Source: Enterocloster lavalensis
GTDB lineage: Bacteria; Bacillota; Clostridia; Lachnospirales; Lachnospiraceae
Direction of reading: 5' to 3'
NCBI RefSeq assembly: GCF_902364025.1
Contig: NZ_CABJCG010000018.1
Span: 32,762 to 96,761 of the forward strand
DNA: 64,000 bases
Shown here: positions 1 through 8,637 of the stretch, in pieces
Layout: each line of letters opens with the position of its first letter
Position numbering within the stretch: position 1 is the first letter of the stretch
The notes under the pieces: model-generated
The model's database searches: none
The model's input: only the letters and a program-made list of their open reading frames with translations
What the model was told of the DNA's origin: nothing
Program-made: the position numbers and the translations under genes

Positions 1-29
1 GATGTTGAGATTGCTGGAATTCGCTGGCC

Positions 30-93
30 GTCCTAAGGAATCCACCAGGCTTTGCCTGGTACCCCTTAGGACAAAGGGTACCCCTTAGGACAA
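30..93. repeat. Imperfect palindrome with duplicated 17-bp arm
   Basis: GTCCTAAGG at 30-38 pairs with CCTTAGGAC at 64-72, and the inner arms ACCAGGC/GCCTGGT close on a TTT loop, giving a strong hairpin just past the rlmB stop. The unit GGTACCCCTTAGGACAA at 58-74 is repeated exactly at 77-93, the second copy running into the last codons of rlmB. No T-tract follows on the minus strand, so this is a weak terminator candidate and may be a REP-like repeat. Bases 1-29 hold nothing else I recognise. Confidence 0.55.
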
Positions 94-825
94 GCGTTGT
101 CTCACGATCTCATACGCCAGAACGCCCGCCGCAACCGATGCATTCAACGAATCAATATCCCCCTTCATCGGAATGGAGGCGACCATGTCGCAGTGCTCTT
201 TCACCAGCTTGCCGACGCCTTCGCCTTCATTTCCTACCACCAGGCCGATGGGGCCTTTTAAGTTCAGGCGGTACATGAGTTCGCCGCCCATGTCCGCGCA
301 CACAAACCACATTCCCTTTTTCTTCAAATCCTCCATAGTGGCGGTCAGGTTGGTGACCTTGGCCACCGGGGTGTAGTTCAGGGCGCCGGCCGAGGTCTTG
401 GCCACCGTGGCGGTCAGGCCGACGGCCCTGCGCTTGGGGATGATCACCCCGTGCGCTCCGGCCAGGTTGGCGGTACGGATAATCGCGCCCAGGTTATGGG
501 GATCCTCGATGCCGTCCAGCAGAATCAGAAACGGCGGTTCGCCCTTCTCCTCGGCCAGCTTTAACAGATCCTCCACCTCGGCGTACTCGTAGGCCGCCGC
601 GTAGGCGATCACGCCCTGGTGCTTGCCGGTCTCCGATATCTGGTCCAGGCGCTCTTTTGCCACAAAATTCACAATGGTGGCGTGCTTTTTCGCCTCCCGC
701 ACAATGGTGCGCACCGGGCCGTCCTGGCAGCCGTCCAGCACGAACAGCTTGTCAATGGTCTTTCCGGCGCGGTAGGCCTCCAGCACCGCGTTGCGGCCCT
801 CTATGGTCAATTCTTCGTATCTCAT
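85..825 (-). CDS. rlmB: 23S rRNA (guanosine-2'-O-)-methyltransferase RlmB, TrmH/SpoU family
   Basis: A SAM-dependent 2'-O-methyltransferase acting on 23S rRNA in the cytosol. The 246 residues give the family's usual length: an N-terminal substrate-binding part (about 1-75), then the SPOUT knot. The three SpoU motifs are visible: EDPHNLGAIIRTA near residue 107, LVVGNEGEGVG near 195, and IPMKGDIDSLNASVAAG near 218. The start overlaps the mrnC stop by 4 bp (ATGA), so translation is probably coupled. It is the last gene of the cysS-mrnC-rlmB run. An alternative in this family is a tRNA Gm18 enzyme, but the N-terminal domain and the neighbours favour RlmB. Confidence 0.93.
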   Translation of the reverse strand: MRYEELTIEGRNAVLEAYRAGKTIDKLFVLDGCQDGPVRTIVREAKKHATIVNFVAKERLDQISETGKHQGVIAYAAAYEYAEVEDLLKLAEEKGEPPFLILLDGIEDPHNLGAIIRTANLAGAHGVIIPKRRAVGLTATVAKTSAGALNYTPVAKVTNLTATMEDLKKKGMWFVCADMGGELMYRLNLKGPIGLVVGNEGEGVGKLVKEHCDMVASIPMKGDIDSLNASVAAGVLAYEIVRQRLS

Positions 826-1301
826 CCTTCTGTTTCTCCTTTTTCATCCCACGGCTCCAAAAGCCCGGCCTTAACCAGACCGCGGCTCACAAGCTCCACC
901 AGCCTGGCGTACTGCTCCGTGAGGAACAGCCAGCCCACAAGAGCCTCCAGGCCTGTGGCCATGCGGTAATCGATCATGGTTGCGTGTTTTGCCATGGTGG
1001 CGGATTTGGCGTTGCGGCCCCGTTTGTAAGCTGCCAGTTCCTCCTCCGTCAGCTCCTCCTGCAGGGCCTTTATCAACTGGGCCTGGGCCGAGGCCTTCAC
1101 CAGGGCGGCGCTGTGCTTGTGCATCTTGTTCACCTGCATGCTGCCGTGGTTGATCACCTTGGAGCGGATCATCAGCTCGTACACCGCATCCCCGATGTAG
1201 GCCAGAACCAGCGGCGAGTAAGTCCGCACGTCCACCGGCTCCAGCCCCATGCTTTTCTTATAATACTCCAGAAAATCTGAAAATGTTACACTCTCTTCCA
1301 C
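822..1301 (-). CDS. mrnC: Mini-ribonuclease III
   Basis: Mini-III cleaves double-stranded RNA and matures 23S rRNA in Firmicutes. It is an RNase III catalytic domain without the dsRNA-binding domain. The protein is 159 residues, and the RNase III signature PLVLAYIGDAVYELMIR (about residues 29-45) carries the catalytic acidic residues. The GTG start at 1301 follows GAGAGG by 7 nt and lies inside the 3' end of cysS, 16 bp before its last base, in another frame. It overlaps rlmB downstream by 4 bp. The cysS-mrnC-rlmB order is classic for Bacillota. Confidence 0.93.
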   Translation of the reverse strand: MEESVTFSDFLEYYKKSMGLEPVDVRTYSPLVLAYIGDAVYELMIRSKVINHGSMQVNKMHKHSAALVKASAQAQLIKALQEELTEEELAAYKRGRNAKSATMAKHATMIDYRMATGLEALVGWLFLTEQYARLVELVSRGLVKAGLLEPWDEKGETEG

Positions 1302-2695
1302 TTTACGCCCTCTCTGGTGTCCTCCAGCACGATTCCCATATCCAGCAGTTTCCCGCGGATCTCGTCGGCCAGGGCGAAGTTCTTCTCCTTGCGCGCCTGC
1401 TGTCTGGCGGCGATCAGCTCCTCCACCTGGGAGTCCAGGGTCTCGGCCTTGCGCTCAGTGATGATGCCCAACACGTCGCACAGCTCCTGGATCATATCCT
1501 TTAAATAGGAGACATAGCGTGCGGTGCTGTCCGCATCCGCCGTGGAGTTGGCCAGCTTCACCAGCTCAAATACAGCGGAAATGGCGTCGGCGGTGTTGAA
1601 ATCGTCGTCCATGGCGGCCTCGTATTTCCCGCGCAGGGCGTCGGCCTGAGCCATGCTGTTCTGCTCATCGCAGGTTTCCGCGTTGCCGCTTGCTTTGCTT
1701 TCCAGATCCCGCAGCTTCTCCATGCAGGTGATGATGCGCTCCAGGCCGTTCTTGGAGGCCTCCATCAGATCCGCGCTGAAATTCAAGGGGCTGCGGTAGT
1801 GGGCGCTGAGCATAAAGAAACGCAGCACCTGGAGATCGTACTTCTCCCCGATCTCCCGCACGGTAAAGAAATTGCCCAGGGATTTGGACATTTTCCGGTT
1901 GTCGATATTCAAAAATGCATTGTGCATCCAGTAGGTGGCAAAGGGCTTATCGTTGGCGGATTCGCTCTGGGCGATCTCGTTCTCGTGGTGTGGGAAAATC
2001 AGGTCCTCGCCGCCTGCGTGGATGTCGATCTGTTCTCCCAGATATTTCTTGGACATCACCGAGCACTCGATGTGCCAGCCCGGACGGCCCTGGCACCAGG
2101 GAGACTCCCAGAAGGGTTCCCCGTCCTTTTTCGGCTTCCACAGCACGAAATCCGCCGGGTCCTCCTTGCCCTCCTCGCCGGTGACCTTGATCTCGCGGAA
2201 ACCGGACTGAAGGTCCTCCAGGTTCTTGTGGGACAGCTTGCCGTACTCCTTAAAGGAGCCGGTGCGGAAATACACGGTGCCGTCGGCCGCCGCGTAGGCG
2301 TGGCCCTTCTCAATCAGGGTCCCGATCATGTCCAGCATGCCGCAGATCTCCTCCGTGGCCAGGGGATGGACGGTGGCGGGCTTAACATTCATGGAAGCCA
2401 TATCCTTCTTGCACTCCTCGATATAGCGCTTGGAAATGGTATCCGCGTCCACGCCCTCCTCGATGGCCTTCTTAATGATCTTGTCGTCCACGTCCGTGAA
2501 ATTGGACACGTACTGAACCTCGTAACCCTTGTACTCAAAATAGCGGCGCACGGTGTCAAACACGATCATGGGCCTGGCGTTTCCAATGTGGATGAAATTG
2601 TACACCGTGGGTCCGCACACGTACATCTTCACAACCCCCGGAGTCAACGGAACAAACTCTTCTTTCCTTCTGCTCAGTGTGTTAAATATTTTCAT
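1286..2695 (-). CDS. cysS: Cysteine--tRNA ligase
   Basis: A class I aminoacyl-tRNA synthetase charging tRNA-Cys, 469 residues, normal length. The N-terminal CGPTVYNFIHIGNARP supplies the zinc-binding Cys and the HIGH-type motif (HIGN). KMSKS appears near residue 270 and further zinc ligands lie in the WHIECSVMS and HHENE region. The C-terminal DALR-like anticodon domain follows. SD GGAG lies 9 nt before the ATG. ispF ends 20 bp upstream on the same strand, so the ispF-cysS-mrnC-rlmB genes probably share a transcript. Confidence 0.96.
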   Translation of the reverse strand: MKIFNTLSRRKEEFVPLTPGVVKMYVCGPTVYNFIHIGNARPMIVFDTVRRYFEYKGYEVQYVSNFTDVDDKIIKKAIEEGVDADTISKRYIEECKKDMASMNVKPATVHPLATEEICGMLDMIGTLIEKGHAYAAADGTVYFRTGSFKEYGKLSHKNLEDLQSGFREIKVTGEEGKEDPADFVLWKPKKDGEPFWESPWCQGRPGWHIECSVMSKKYLGEQIDIHAGGEDLIFPHHENEIAQSESANDKPFATYWMHNAFLNIDNRKMSKSLGNFFTVREIGEKYDLQVLRFFMLSAHYRSPLNFSADLMEASKNGLERIITCMEKLRDLESKASGNAETCDEQNSMAQADALRGKYEAAMDDDFNTADAISAVFELVKLANSTADADSTARYVSYLKDMIQELCDVLGIITERKAETLDSQVEELIAARQQARKEKNFALADEIRGKLLDMGIVLEDTREGVKWKRV

Positions 2696-2715
2696 ACTCT
2701 TACTCTCCTCGGTTT

Positions 2716-3273
2716 TTACATTTCCGCCCCGTCGTTCTTCTGGCAGCCGCCACAGCCGCCGCAGCCGGTTTGAATCATTCTATTATCATAGCAGTAATCA
2801 GCCACTTCCGTCAATAAGGTAATTGCCTGTGACGCAATGCCCTCGCCGCTGCCCGTAAAGCCCAGTCCCTCCTCGGTGGTAGCCTTCACGCTGACCCGTC
2901 CCGGGTCCAAATGCAGGGCCTCTGCGATATTCTTCGCCATCTGTGGGCGGTAGGCCGCCAGCTTGGGCCGCTGGGCGATAATGGTGGCGTCGATGTTCTC
3001 CACCACATAACCTTTTTCCTCCAGCAGCGCTCCCACGTGCTTTAACAGTTCTATGCTGGAAATCCCTTTATATGCCGGGTCCGTGTCGGGAAAATGCTGC
3101 CCGATGTCCCCAAGGGCCGCGGCCCCCAAAAGCGCGTCCATCACCGCGTGGACCAGCACGTCCGCGTCCGAGTGGCCCAAAAGCCCCTTCTCATAGGGAA
3201 TCTCCACGCCTCCCAGGATCAGCCTGCGCTCCCCCACCAGGCGGTGTACGTCGTATCCTTGTCCAATTCTCAT
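2716..3273 (-). CDS. ispF: 2-C-methyl-D-erythritol 2,4-cyclodiphosphate synthase with Cys-rich tail
   Basis: The MEP-pathway enzyme converting CDP-ME-2-phosphate to the cyclodiphosphate. The metal-site motif DVHRL and the [19 protein letters not shown] segment sit at the N-terminus, and the [17 protein letters not shown] signature is near residue 130. The family is about 157-160 residues; this one is 185 because of a C-terminal extension ending in [17 protein letters not shown], with three cysteines in seven positions, probably a metal-binding or redox tail. The SD is weak (AAAGGA 12 nt from the ATG). Confidence 0.93.
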   Translation of the reverse strand: MRIGQGYDVHRLVGERRLILGGVEIPYEKGLLGHSDADVLVHAVMDALLGAAALGDIGQHFPDTDPAYKGISSIELLKHVGALLEEKGYVVENIDATIIAQRPKLAAYRPQMAKNIAEALHLDPGRVSVKATTEEGLGFTGSGEGIASQAITLLTEVADYCYDNRMIQTGCGGCGGCQKNDGAEM

Positions 3274-3503
3274 AATCTGTCCGATTCCTTTCCATTCTGA
3301 TCAATCATATTCTGCCGTGTTCGTTCTCACCGGCCAGGGCCGGTTCTGTATCCGCCGTATGGATTGTACCGGCCCGCCGGCCGCGCAAACGTCCCATTCC
3401 GTTCCGTAAGCGCCCGCAGACCATTGCATACAATCAGACAACGGGCGCCCCGCCGGAACATCTCCCTGTCCCGGCGCCGGCCCCCGCGCTGTAAACTTAT
3501 CCC

Positions 3504-3524
3504 GGCGCTGCGGTGCGCAGCGCC
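3504..3524 (-). terminator. Hairpin after the lipid kinase gene
   Basis: GGCGCTGCG and CGCAGCGCC form a perfect 9-bp stem with a GTG loop a few bases past the stop of the kinase gene. No run of T follows, so factor-independent termination is uncertain. The rest of 3274-3503 holds no gene I can support. Confidence 0.45.
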
Positions 3525-3529
3525 AAACA

Positions 3530-4456
3530 TTATCCCACAATCCGAATCTTTCTTGCAATGCACCCCAACTGCAAATCCGACTGGATCCCGCAGCTCTCCC
3601 CGTCCGCATGGACCGGAAGTCCCCGCTCCGTGTGGATGAAAAGCTCCCCGCACTCGTAAGTTCTCACTCCCTTGCGCCTGCCGTGATTGCCGGTCAGGGA
3701 CTCCAGAAGAATGGGCACCAGCTTGCGCCTGGCCGCGTGGCTGACCACGCACACGGAAAGCTTTCCGTCGCTGCAGTTCGCCCTGGGCGCCAGCTTGAAG
3801 CCGCCTCCCTCAAAGGGCTGTATATGACAGGAAATGAACGCGATGTGGTTGAACTCCACCTTCTTCACCCCGTCCAGTATGATATAGCCCTTACAGGGCT
3901 TGCATTTAAATAACTGGCGGATGCCGGATATCAAATAGGAAAGCCGTCCCAGGCCCACGCGCCGAAGCCGCTGCCTGAGCTTGGACTCCAGCAGATCGTG
4001 ACAGACCGCAGCGTCGAAGCCGATGCCCGCGCTGACCAGAAACCGCCTGTGGCTGACCTCCTGGGTGCCGTAGGTGAGAATGCCGTAATCCAGCATCCGG
4101 TAATGCCGCGGCGTCAGCAGGCGCTTCAGGGCCTTCACCGGATTCCCCGGGAGCTTTAAGCTCCTGGCCAGGTCATTGCCGGAACCGGCGGGAATATATC
4201 CCAGGGTCAGAGGGCCGCAAAAAACCAGGCCGTCCAGGACCTCGTTCATCGTCCCATCCCCGCCCACCGCCACAATCACCTGCGGTTCCCGGTTGCCATC
4301 CGTCAGTTCCCTGGCAATATTCCGGGCGTCGCCCCTGCCAGCTGTAAGATAGGCTTCATATTCCACTTGATGCTTTTCCAGATAAATGGCGACGGCCCGC
4401 CAGAGCCTGCCGCCTTTTCCGCATCCGGCATTGGGATTCACAATAAAATAGTACAT
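3530..4456 (-). CDS. Diacylglycerol kinase family lipid kinase (YegS/DgkB type)
   Basis: A cytosolic or membrane-peripheral kinase that probably phosphorylates diacylglycerol to recycle it into phospholipid synthesis. The 308 residues match the DAGK_cat family: NPNAGCGKGG near the N-terminus, the nucleotide-binding VAVGGDGTMNEVLDGL near 62-77, and the GYIPAGSGNDLARSL motif near 87-101. The C-terminal beta-sandwich domain is complete. It stands alone, with a hairpin behind it and the tRNA promoter in front on the other strand. The lipid substrate cannot be read from sequence. Confidence 0.88.
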   Translation of the reverse strand: MYYFIVNPNAGCGKGGRLWRAVAIYLEKHQVEYEAYLTAGRGDARNIARELTDGNREPQVIVAVGGDGTMNEVLDGLVFCGPLTLGYIPAGSGNDLARSLKLPGNPVKALKRLLTPRHYRMLDYGILTYGTQEVSHRRFLVSAGIGFDAAVCHDLLESKLRQRLRRVGLGRLSYLISGIRQLFKCKPCKGYIILDGVKKVEFNHIAFISCHIQPFEGGGFKLAPRANCSDGKLSVCVVSHAARRKLVPILLESLTGNHGRRKGVRTYECGELFIHTERGLPVHADGESCGIQSDLQLGCIARKIRIVG

Positions 4457-4547
4457 GAAACCCTCCCATATTTATTCTTTCCTTAGTATATCATATAATA
4501 GTTGAAAACACTAAGAAAATTTCTATAAAAAAATGGAATAAAAAGTA

Positions 4548-4576
4548 TTGACAATTAAAACAATATGGGATATACT
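4548..4576 (+). promoter_or_regulatory. Promoter of the tRNA-Val/tRNA-Met operon
   Basis: Consensus -35 TTGACA at 4548-4553, a 17-bp spacer, and -10 TATACT at 4571-4576. Transcription should start near 4583, about 35 nt before the tRNA-Val. Confidence 0.85.
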
Positions 4577-4617
4577 GTTCAAGCAGTCGCGAGTGAGACA
4601 AGCGCGGCAGCGGATGA

Positions 4618-4690
4618 GGGGTCTTAGCTCAGCTGGGAGAGCATCTGCCTTACAAGCAGAGGGTCATAGGTTCGAGCCCTATAGGCCCCA
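4618..4690 (+). tRNA. tRNA-Val (anticodon TAC)
   Basis: Cloverleaf of 73 nt: acceptor GGGGTCT pairs with AGGCCCC (one G-T pair), D-arm GCTC/GAGC, anticodon stem TCTGC/GCAGA with loop CTTACAA, and T-arm loop TTCGAGC. The discriminator is A and CCA is not encoded. Reads GTA and other Val codons. Confidence 0.97.
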
Positions 4691-4707
4691 TCCAAAAAAC
4701 CTAATAT

Positions 4708-4781
4708 GGCGGAATAGCTCAGTTGGCTAGAGCACACGGTTCATACCCGTGGTGTCGAGAGTTCAAATCTCCCTTCCGCTA
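4708..4781 (+). tRNA. tRNA-Met (anticodon CAT)
   Basis: A 74-nt cloverleaf: acceptor GGCGGAA with TTCCGCT (terminal G-T pair), D-arm GCTC/GAGC, anticodon stem CACGG/CCGTG with loop TTCATAC, and T-loop TTCAAAT. The mispaired-type first pair expected of an initiator is absent, so it is an elongator Met tRNA. A lysidine-modified Ile2 tRNA also has CAT and cannot be fully excluded. CCA is not encoded. Confidence 0.93.
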
Positions 4782-4784
4782 CTT

Positions 4785-4832
4785 AAAAACCCCTGAAAGC
4801 TTGATCGATCGAGTGTTTCAGGGGTTTTTTTA
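4785..4832 (+). terminator. Intrinsic terminator of the tRNA operon
   Basis: CCCCTGAAA pairs with TTTCAGGGG and is followed by seven T. The A-run before the stem would also allow termination from the other strand. Confidence 0.9.
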
Positions 4833-4924
4833 ATAATTTTCATATTTACACATCTCCAGCCTGTTCCCCACAAATGATTTAAATAAAAAAGAACACCCAT
4901 AATCTGAATGTTCTTATTTCCCCA

Positions 4925-5494
4925 TTATTTTCCACTCACTAATCTTTTCACCTCTGCAAAGTCAATCTCAAGATCATCATAGATGCTTGCCTTTACCTTG
5001 TCTGTAAAATGATAAATAACAGGAGCTGCATCATGCTCCATATCATAGACAGTTATACTTTCCCGCATCGGATCCACGATCCAATATTCGCGCACTCCCG
5101 CCGCCCTATAGATTGAAAGTTTGGTGTAATAATCCATGCGTTTGCTGGTTGGCGAAACAATCTCTATGATCCAGTCAGGCCCCCCATGACATCCTTTCTC
5201 ATCCAATTTACCTTTATCACAAATCACCGAAATATCCGGTTCAAGATATATTTTGATATCTTCCCCTTCCAGTTCCGGATATACAGAAAATGGCGCTGGA
5301 AACACTTCACATTTTCCATCTTTATTCCGGATATACAAATTAATTTCTGTGTTTAGATAATTCAGCACTCTCTGGTGTGTCGTGCTTGGTGGTGCCATAT
5401 AATAGATCTGTCCATCAATCAATTCCGCCCGTTCTCCATCTGGCAGAGCGTAGATATCTTCTATTGTATAGGTTTTCTGGTTTGGTAATGGCAT
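4925..5494 (-). CDS. Uma2 family (DUF820) PD-(D/E)XK nuclease-fold protein
   Basis: 189 residues, typical for Uma2 proteins, a restriction-endonuclease-fold family abundant in cyanobacteria and scattered in Firmicutes, whose role is not settled. The putative catalytic core is visible: LEPDISVICDK (the D), GGPDWIIEIVSP (the ExV part of E-x-K), then YYTKLSIYRAAGVREYWIVDP, the family signature. Base composition is more AT-rich than the neighbouring trk and dgk genes, which suggests later acquisition. It is a lone gene and not obviously part of an operon. Confidence 0.85.
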   Translation of the reverse strand: MPLPNQKTYTIEDIYALPDGERAELIDGQIYYMAPPSTTHQRVLNYLNTEINLYIRNKDGKCEVFPAPFSVYPELEGEDIKIYLEPDISVICDKGKLDEKGCHGGPDWIIEIVSPTSKRMDYYTKLSIYRAAGVREYWIVDPMRESITVYDMEHDAAPVIYHFTDKVKASIYDDLEIDFAEVKRLVSGK

Positions 5495-5657
5495 AATTCT
5501 ACCTCCCTATCTGCTTATTCCCCTGTTAATAATCTTCCTCTATCGTCTATTAACAATAGTATAACCCATTTATGTCTGGTTTTCCAGTATCAAGCAACAA
5601 GCGTTTGTCAATTCTCTTTATTTGAGAGCGGGTCAGAGCACCCCAGTCTCCTATCCC

Positions 5658-7133
5658 TCACCCCGTCTCATTCTTCAGCGAAATCACAATCGACGTCCCC
5701 CCGAACCGGCTGCTGCGGACCACCATTTTCCCTTCATTTGCACGGACAATCTCCCCGCAGAGCGCCAGTCCGCCCCTGGGGTTGTCCATGTCCTCTCCGC
5801 TCAGCGCCCGGGGCGCGATGCCGCAGCCCCGGTCTGCAATTTCCAGGCGGCAGTAGCCTTCATCCCCGGTCAGATTGACCGAAACCTGAGATTCAGGCGG
5901 CGTGTGGACCAGGGCATTGTTCAGCACATTGGCCACGGCCAGCTTCATAAGCTCTGCATCGGCCCGCACAAACATGGGCGCTGCGGGGCTTATCCACACA
6001 ATCCGCTCCCCGCAGCACAGCTTGTAGGGGCCGATTGCCGCGGCTGCCAGTTCCACGAAGTCGGTTTTCTCCCGCCTGACCTTCAGGCCGTCCGTTTCCA
6101 GCAGACCCGCCTGAAGGTGGTTGGCCGCGCGGTTATGCAGCGTCTCCAGCTTCAGCGCCAGCCCGGAGAGGGCCCTGCGCCTGCCGTCGCTGTCCGCCTC
6201 CCCGGATTGTAAAAGCCGCTCCGCAGACTCCGCCGCCTGCCGGAGCGGCTCGCCGAAATCGCGGAGAAAGGACCGGGCGGCGGCATCTGGACCAACCGCA
6301 TCCGGTTTCTCCGCCGTCCGTCCCAAACACCTGGGAACCATCCGCTCCTTCTCCACCGCCATGGCCATCTCCGACAGCACGGTATTGATAAATACCATGT
6401 GCCCGCCGTCGATTTCCCGTCCCTCCGTGTAAACGCCGATCACGCCCAGACATGCGTCCCGGTTGCGGATCGGCAGATACACCCAGCCCGAGTCTCCGAA
6501 AAAGCTGGTATTGGCCCCGCAGACCGTATTGTTGATAAAACACCAGTCGGCCGGCGTGTCGTTGTCCATCACGCTCTCGTCCGGGAACTGAGCCTTGATA
6601 TAATAGGGCGCGCCCAACTTTCCCGGACCCTGGGCGATATAGACCCGGCAGCGCTCGCCCGCTGCCTGATACAGGCTTTTCAGGCAGTAGTACACAATAT
6701 TGTCCATGCCGGTCAGTGTCAGGTAACCGCTGCTGATTTCCAGCAACGCCTTCATGCGCTTTTCATTCTGCCGTGACAGTTCCACCTGTTCCTGAAGCCA
6801 CGACAGCAGCAGCCCCGTTATGGCGGAGACCGCGAGAAAGATCGCCATCATGATCACATAGTTTGGATCCGCCACACGCAGCGTAAACCGGGGTTCGGTG
6901 AAGAGAAAGTTAAAGGTGATAATACACACGATGGTATAGAGTCCGCCCCACACAAAGGCCCGCAGCTCAATCATCATCACGATCACGCTGATCAGATAGA
7001 CCAGAATAATGTTTTCCACCCTCAGGCCCACCGCAAACAGCCCCACCGCAAACAGCGTGGCCAGGCAGTAAATAGCCAGAGCGGTCCCTGTTTTCCGAGC
7101 CGGTGTTCCGGCAAATCTCTCATTATCCCACAT
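5658..7133 (-). CDS. KdpD-like membrane sensor with degenerate phospho-acceptor site
   Basis: 491 residues from the ATG at 7133 (SD AAGGGG, 11 nt). It has four predicted membrane helices (about 18-120, DUF4118/KdpD type, including the FNFLFTEPRFTL signature), a GAF-like middle (about 140-270) and a HATPase_c domain with N box KLAVANVLNNALVH, G1 ADRGCGI and G2 FGGTS. KdpD's N-terminal KdpD and USP domains are absent. The dimerisation helix that should read like SHDLRTPL reads FLRDFGEPLRQAAES, so the His is missing and autophosphorylation looks impossible. It overlaps trkH by 11 bp and probably senses or tunes K+ uptake without a classical phosphorelay. No response regulator is adjacent. Confidence 0.8.
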   Translation of the reverse strand: MWDNERFAGTPARKTGTALAIYCLATLFAVGLFAVGLRVENIILVYLISVIVMMIELRAFVWGGLYTIVCIITFNFLFTEPRFTLRVADPNYVIMMAIFLAVSAITGLLLSWLQEQVELSRQNEKRMKALLEISSGYLTLTGMDNIVYYCLKSLYQAAGERCRVYIAQGPGKLGAPYYIKAQFPDESVMDNDTPADWCFINNTVCGANTSFFGDSGWVYLPIRNRDACLGVIGVYTEGREIDGGHMVFINTVLSEMAMAVEKERMVPRCLGRTAEKPDAVGPDAAARSFLRDFGEPLRQAAESAERLLQSGEADSDGRRRALSGLALKLETLHNRAANHLQAGLLETDGLKVRREKTDFVELAAAAIGPYKLCCGERIVWISPAAPMFVRADAELMKLAVANVLNNALVHTPPESQVSVNLTGDEGYCRLEIADRGCGIAPRALSGEDMDNPRGGLALCGEIVRANEGKMVVRSSRFGGTSIVISLKNETG

Positions 7134-8637
7134 AAGACCCAAATCCCCTTTTTCTGTTCTTATATCCGCCTTTCACCTCCCGCCCGAACTGGACGGCAGC
7201 CACAAACACCACATAGAGTTCAAGGCGTCCCACAAACATACCGATGATTTCCGCCCACAGCACCACCGGCGGGGCATCGGCTGCGGTAATGCCCATGGAC
7301 AGCCCCACCGTTCCCAACGCCGACGAGAATTCGAACATGGAGTCGCCGATGCCGTAACCGCAGGCGCACAGCACCAGGGTTCCCGCCGTAAACACCGCCA
7401 TATAAAGCAGAATAAACTCCAGATTTTCCAGACGGCTCTCCGGCGTCAGATACTCATACCCGTCCAGTTTGCGCAGGGCGTCCGCGTGTATCGTGCGTTT
7501 CTGGGTGATTCGCGCCCTCAGACTCCAGCAAAGACTTTTTAACGCAATGCAAACCCTGATCTGTTTGATTCCGCCCGCAGTGGATCCGGTGCCGCCGCCG
7601 ATCAGCATGAGAAGCGTCATCAGCAGAATCAGCGGGCTGCTCCAGACGGCAAAACTGGGAACCGTCTGAAATCCCGTGGTGGTCAACGCCGTGGCCGCCT
7701 GGAAAATGCCGTCCCGAAGCCCCTGCCCCACCCCGCCCGCAAATCCGCCGAGAACCAGAAACACCGCCAACACCGGCGTAAACAGGGCGCAGACAAAGAG
7801 CTGGAACTTCACCTCGCAGTATTGGAAAAAATTCCCGAACTTTCCCCGGATCAGGTAAAGGTGCGCCAGAAAATTGGTGCAGCCCAGCAGCATCAGCACG
7901 ATGGTTACCGCCTCGATTGCAGCGCTGTTGTAGTAGCCGATGCTCTCCGCCCTGGTGGAAAATCCCCCGGTGGACAGTGCCGCGATGGAATGATTCAGCG
8001 CGTCGAACCAATCCATGCCGAACACCATATACAGGAACGTGCCGGAAAGTATGTAACCGGTATAGATTGCGATGATCATGCGGGCTGACTTCACCAGGTT
8101 CGGCAGAAGCCGGTCCGAATGGCCTTCCGCGCTGTAGAGCCGCATCCCGTGCCGGTCGGACAGCACCGAAACCATTACCAGCACCAGTCCCACGCCTCCG
8201 AAAAACAGCATGATGCTCCTGAACATCAGAAAAATCCGCGGACATTGCTCCACATCCACAACGCTGAGGCCGGTGGTGCTCCATCCGCTGGTGCATTCAA
8301 ATACCGCCTGGGTCAGGTTGTACTGTCCGGTCATCTGAAAGGGAATTGCGCAGAACAGTATTGCCAGAATCCAGGAACACACTACGATCAGCGCATCCTG
8401 ACGGCCGCAGAGGCGCAGCTTTTCCCTTCCCCGTATCAGCAGGTAGAACAGATACCCGGCCAATACCGCTCCCACCCCCGGGACCAGAAAGCAGCTGGCC
8501 CAAACTGCTTCCCCGGGATATGCGGCCAGCACCAGCAGGGGCAGCAGAATGATTCCTCCGATCAGCATCAGCACCACGCCCAGATAACCGGCGATCAGAC
8601 GCCACCCGCTGACCTCGCTCCTGAAGCTCCCCCTCAT
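7123..8637 (-). CDS. trkH: Potassium uptake channel subunit TrkH/KtrB family
   Basis: A membrane-embedded K+ translocating subunit, 504 residues, with about ten hydrophobic segments arranged as four M1-P-M2 units. Filter-like loops are visible in each unit: CTSGWSTTGLS, STGGFST, ATALTTTGFQT and ALGTVGLS. The conserved GGGTGSTAGGIKQIR segment lies between units 3 and 4. The ATG overlaps the preceding trkA stop by 4 bp (ATGA), so stoichiometric expression with TrkA is likely. Confidence 0.92.
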   Translation of the reverse strand: MRGSFRSEVSGWRLIAGYLGVVLMLIGGIILLPLLVLAAYPGEAVWASCFLVPGVGAVLAGYLFYLLIRGREKLRLCGRQDALIVVCSWILAILFCAIPFQMTGQYNLTQAVFECTSGWSTTGLSVVDVEQCPRIFLMFRSIMLFFGGVGLVLVMVSVLSDRHGMRLYSAEGHSDRLLPNLVKSARMIIAIYTGYILSGTFLYMVFGMDWFDALNHSIAALSTGGFSTRAESIGYYNSAAIEAVTIVLMLLGCTNFLAHLYLIRGKFGNFFQYCEVKFQLFVCALFTPVLAVFLVLGGFAGGVGQGLRDGIFQAATALTTTGFQTVPSFAVWSSPLILLMTLLMLIGGGTGSTAGGIKQIRVCIALKSLCWSLRARITQKRTIHADALRKLDGYEYLTPESRLENLEFILLYMAVFTAGTLVLCACGYGIGDSMFEFSSALGTVGLSMGITAADAPPVVLWAEIIGMFVGRLELYVVFVAAVQFGREVKGGYKNRKRGFGSYVG

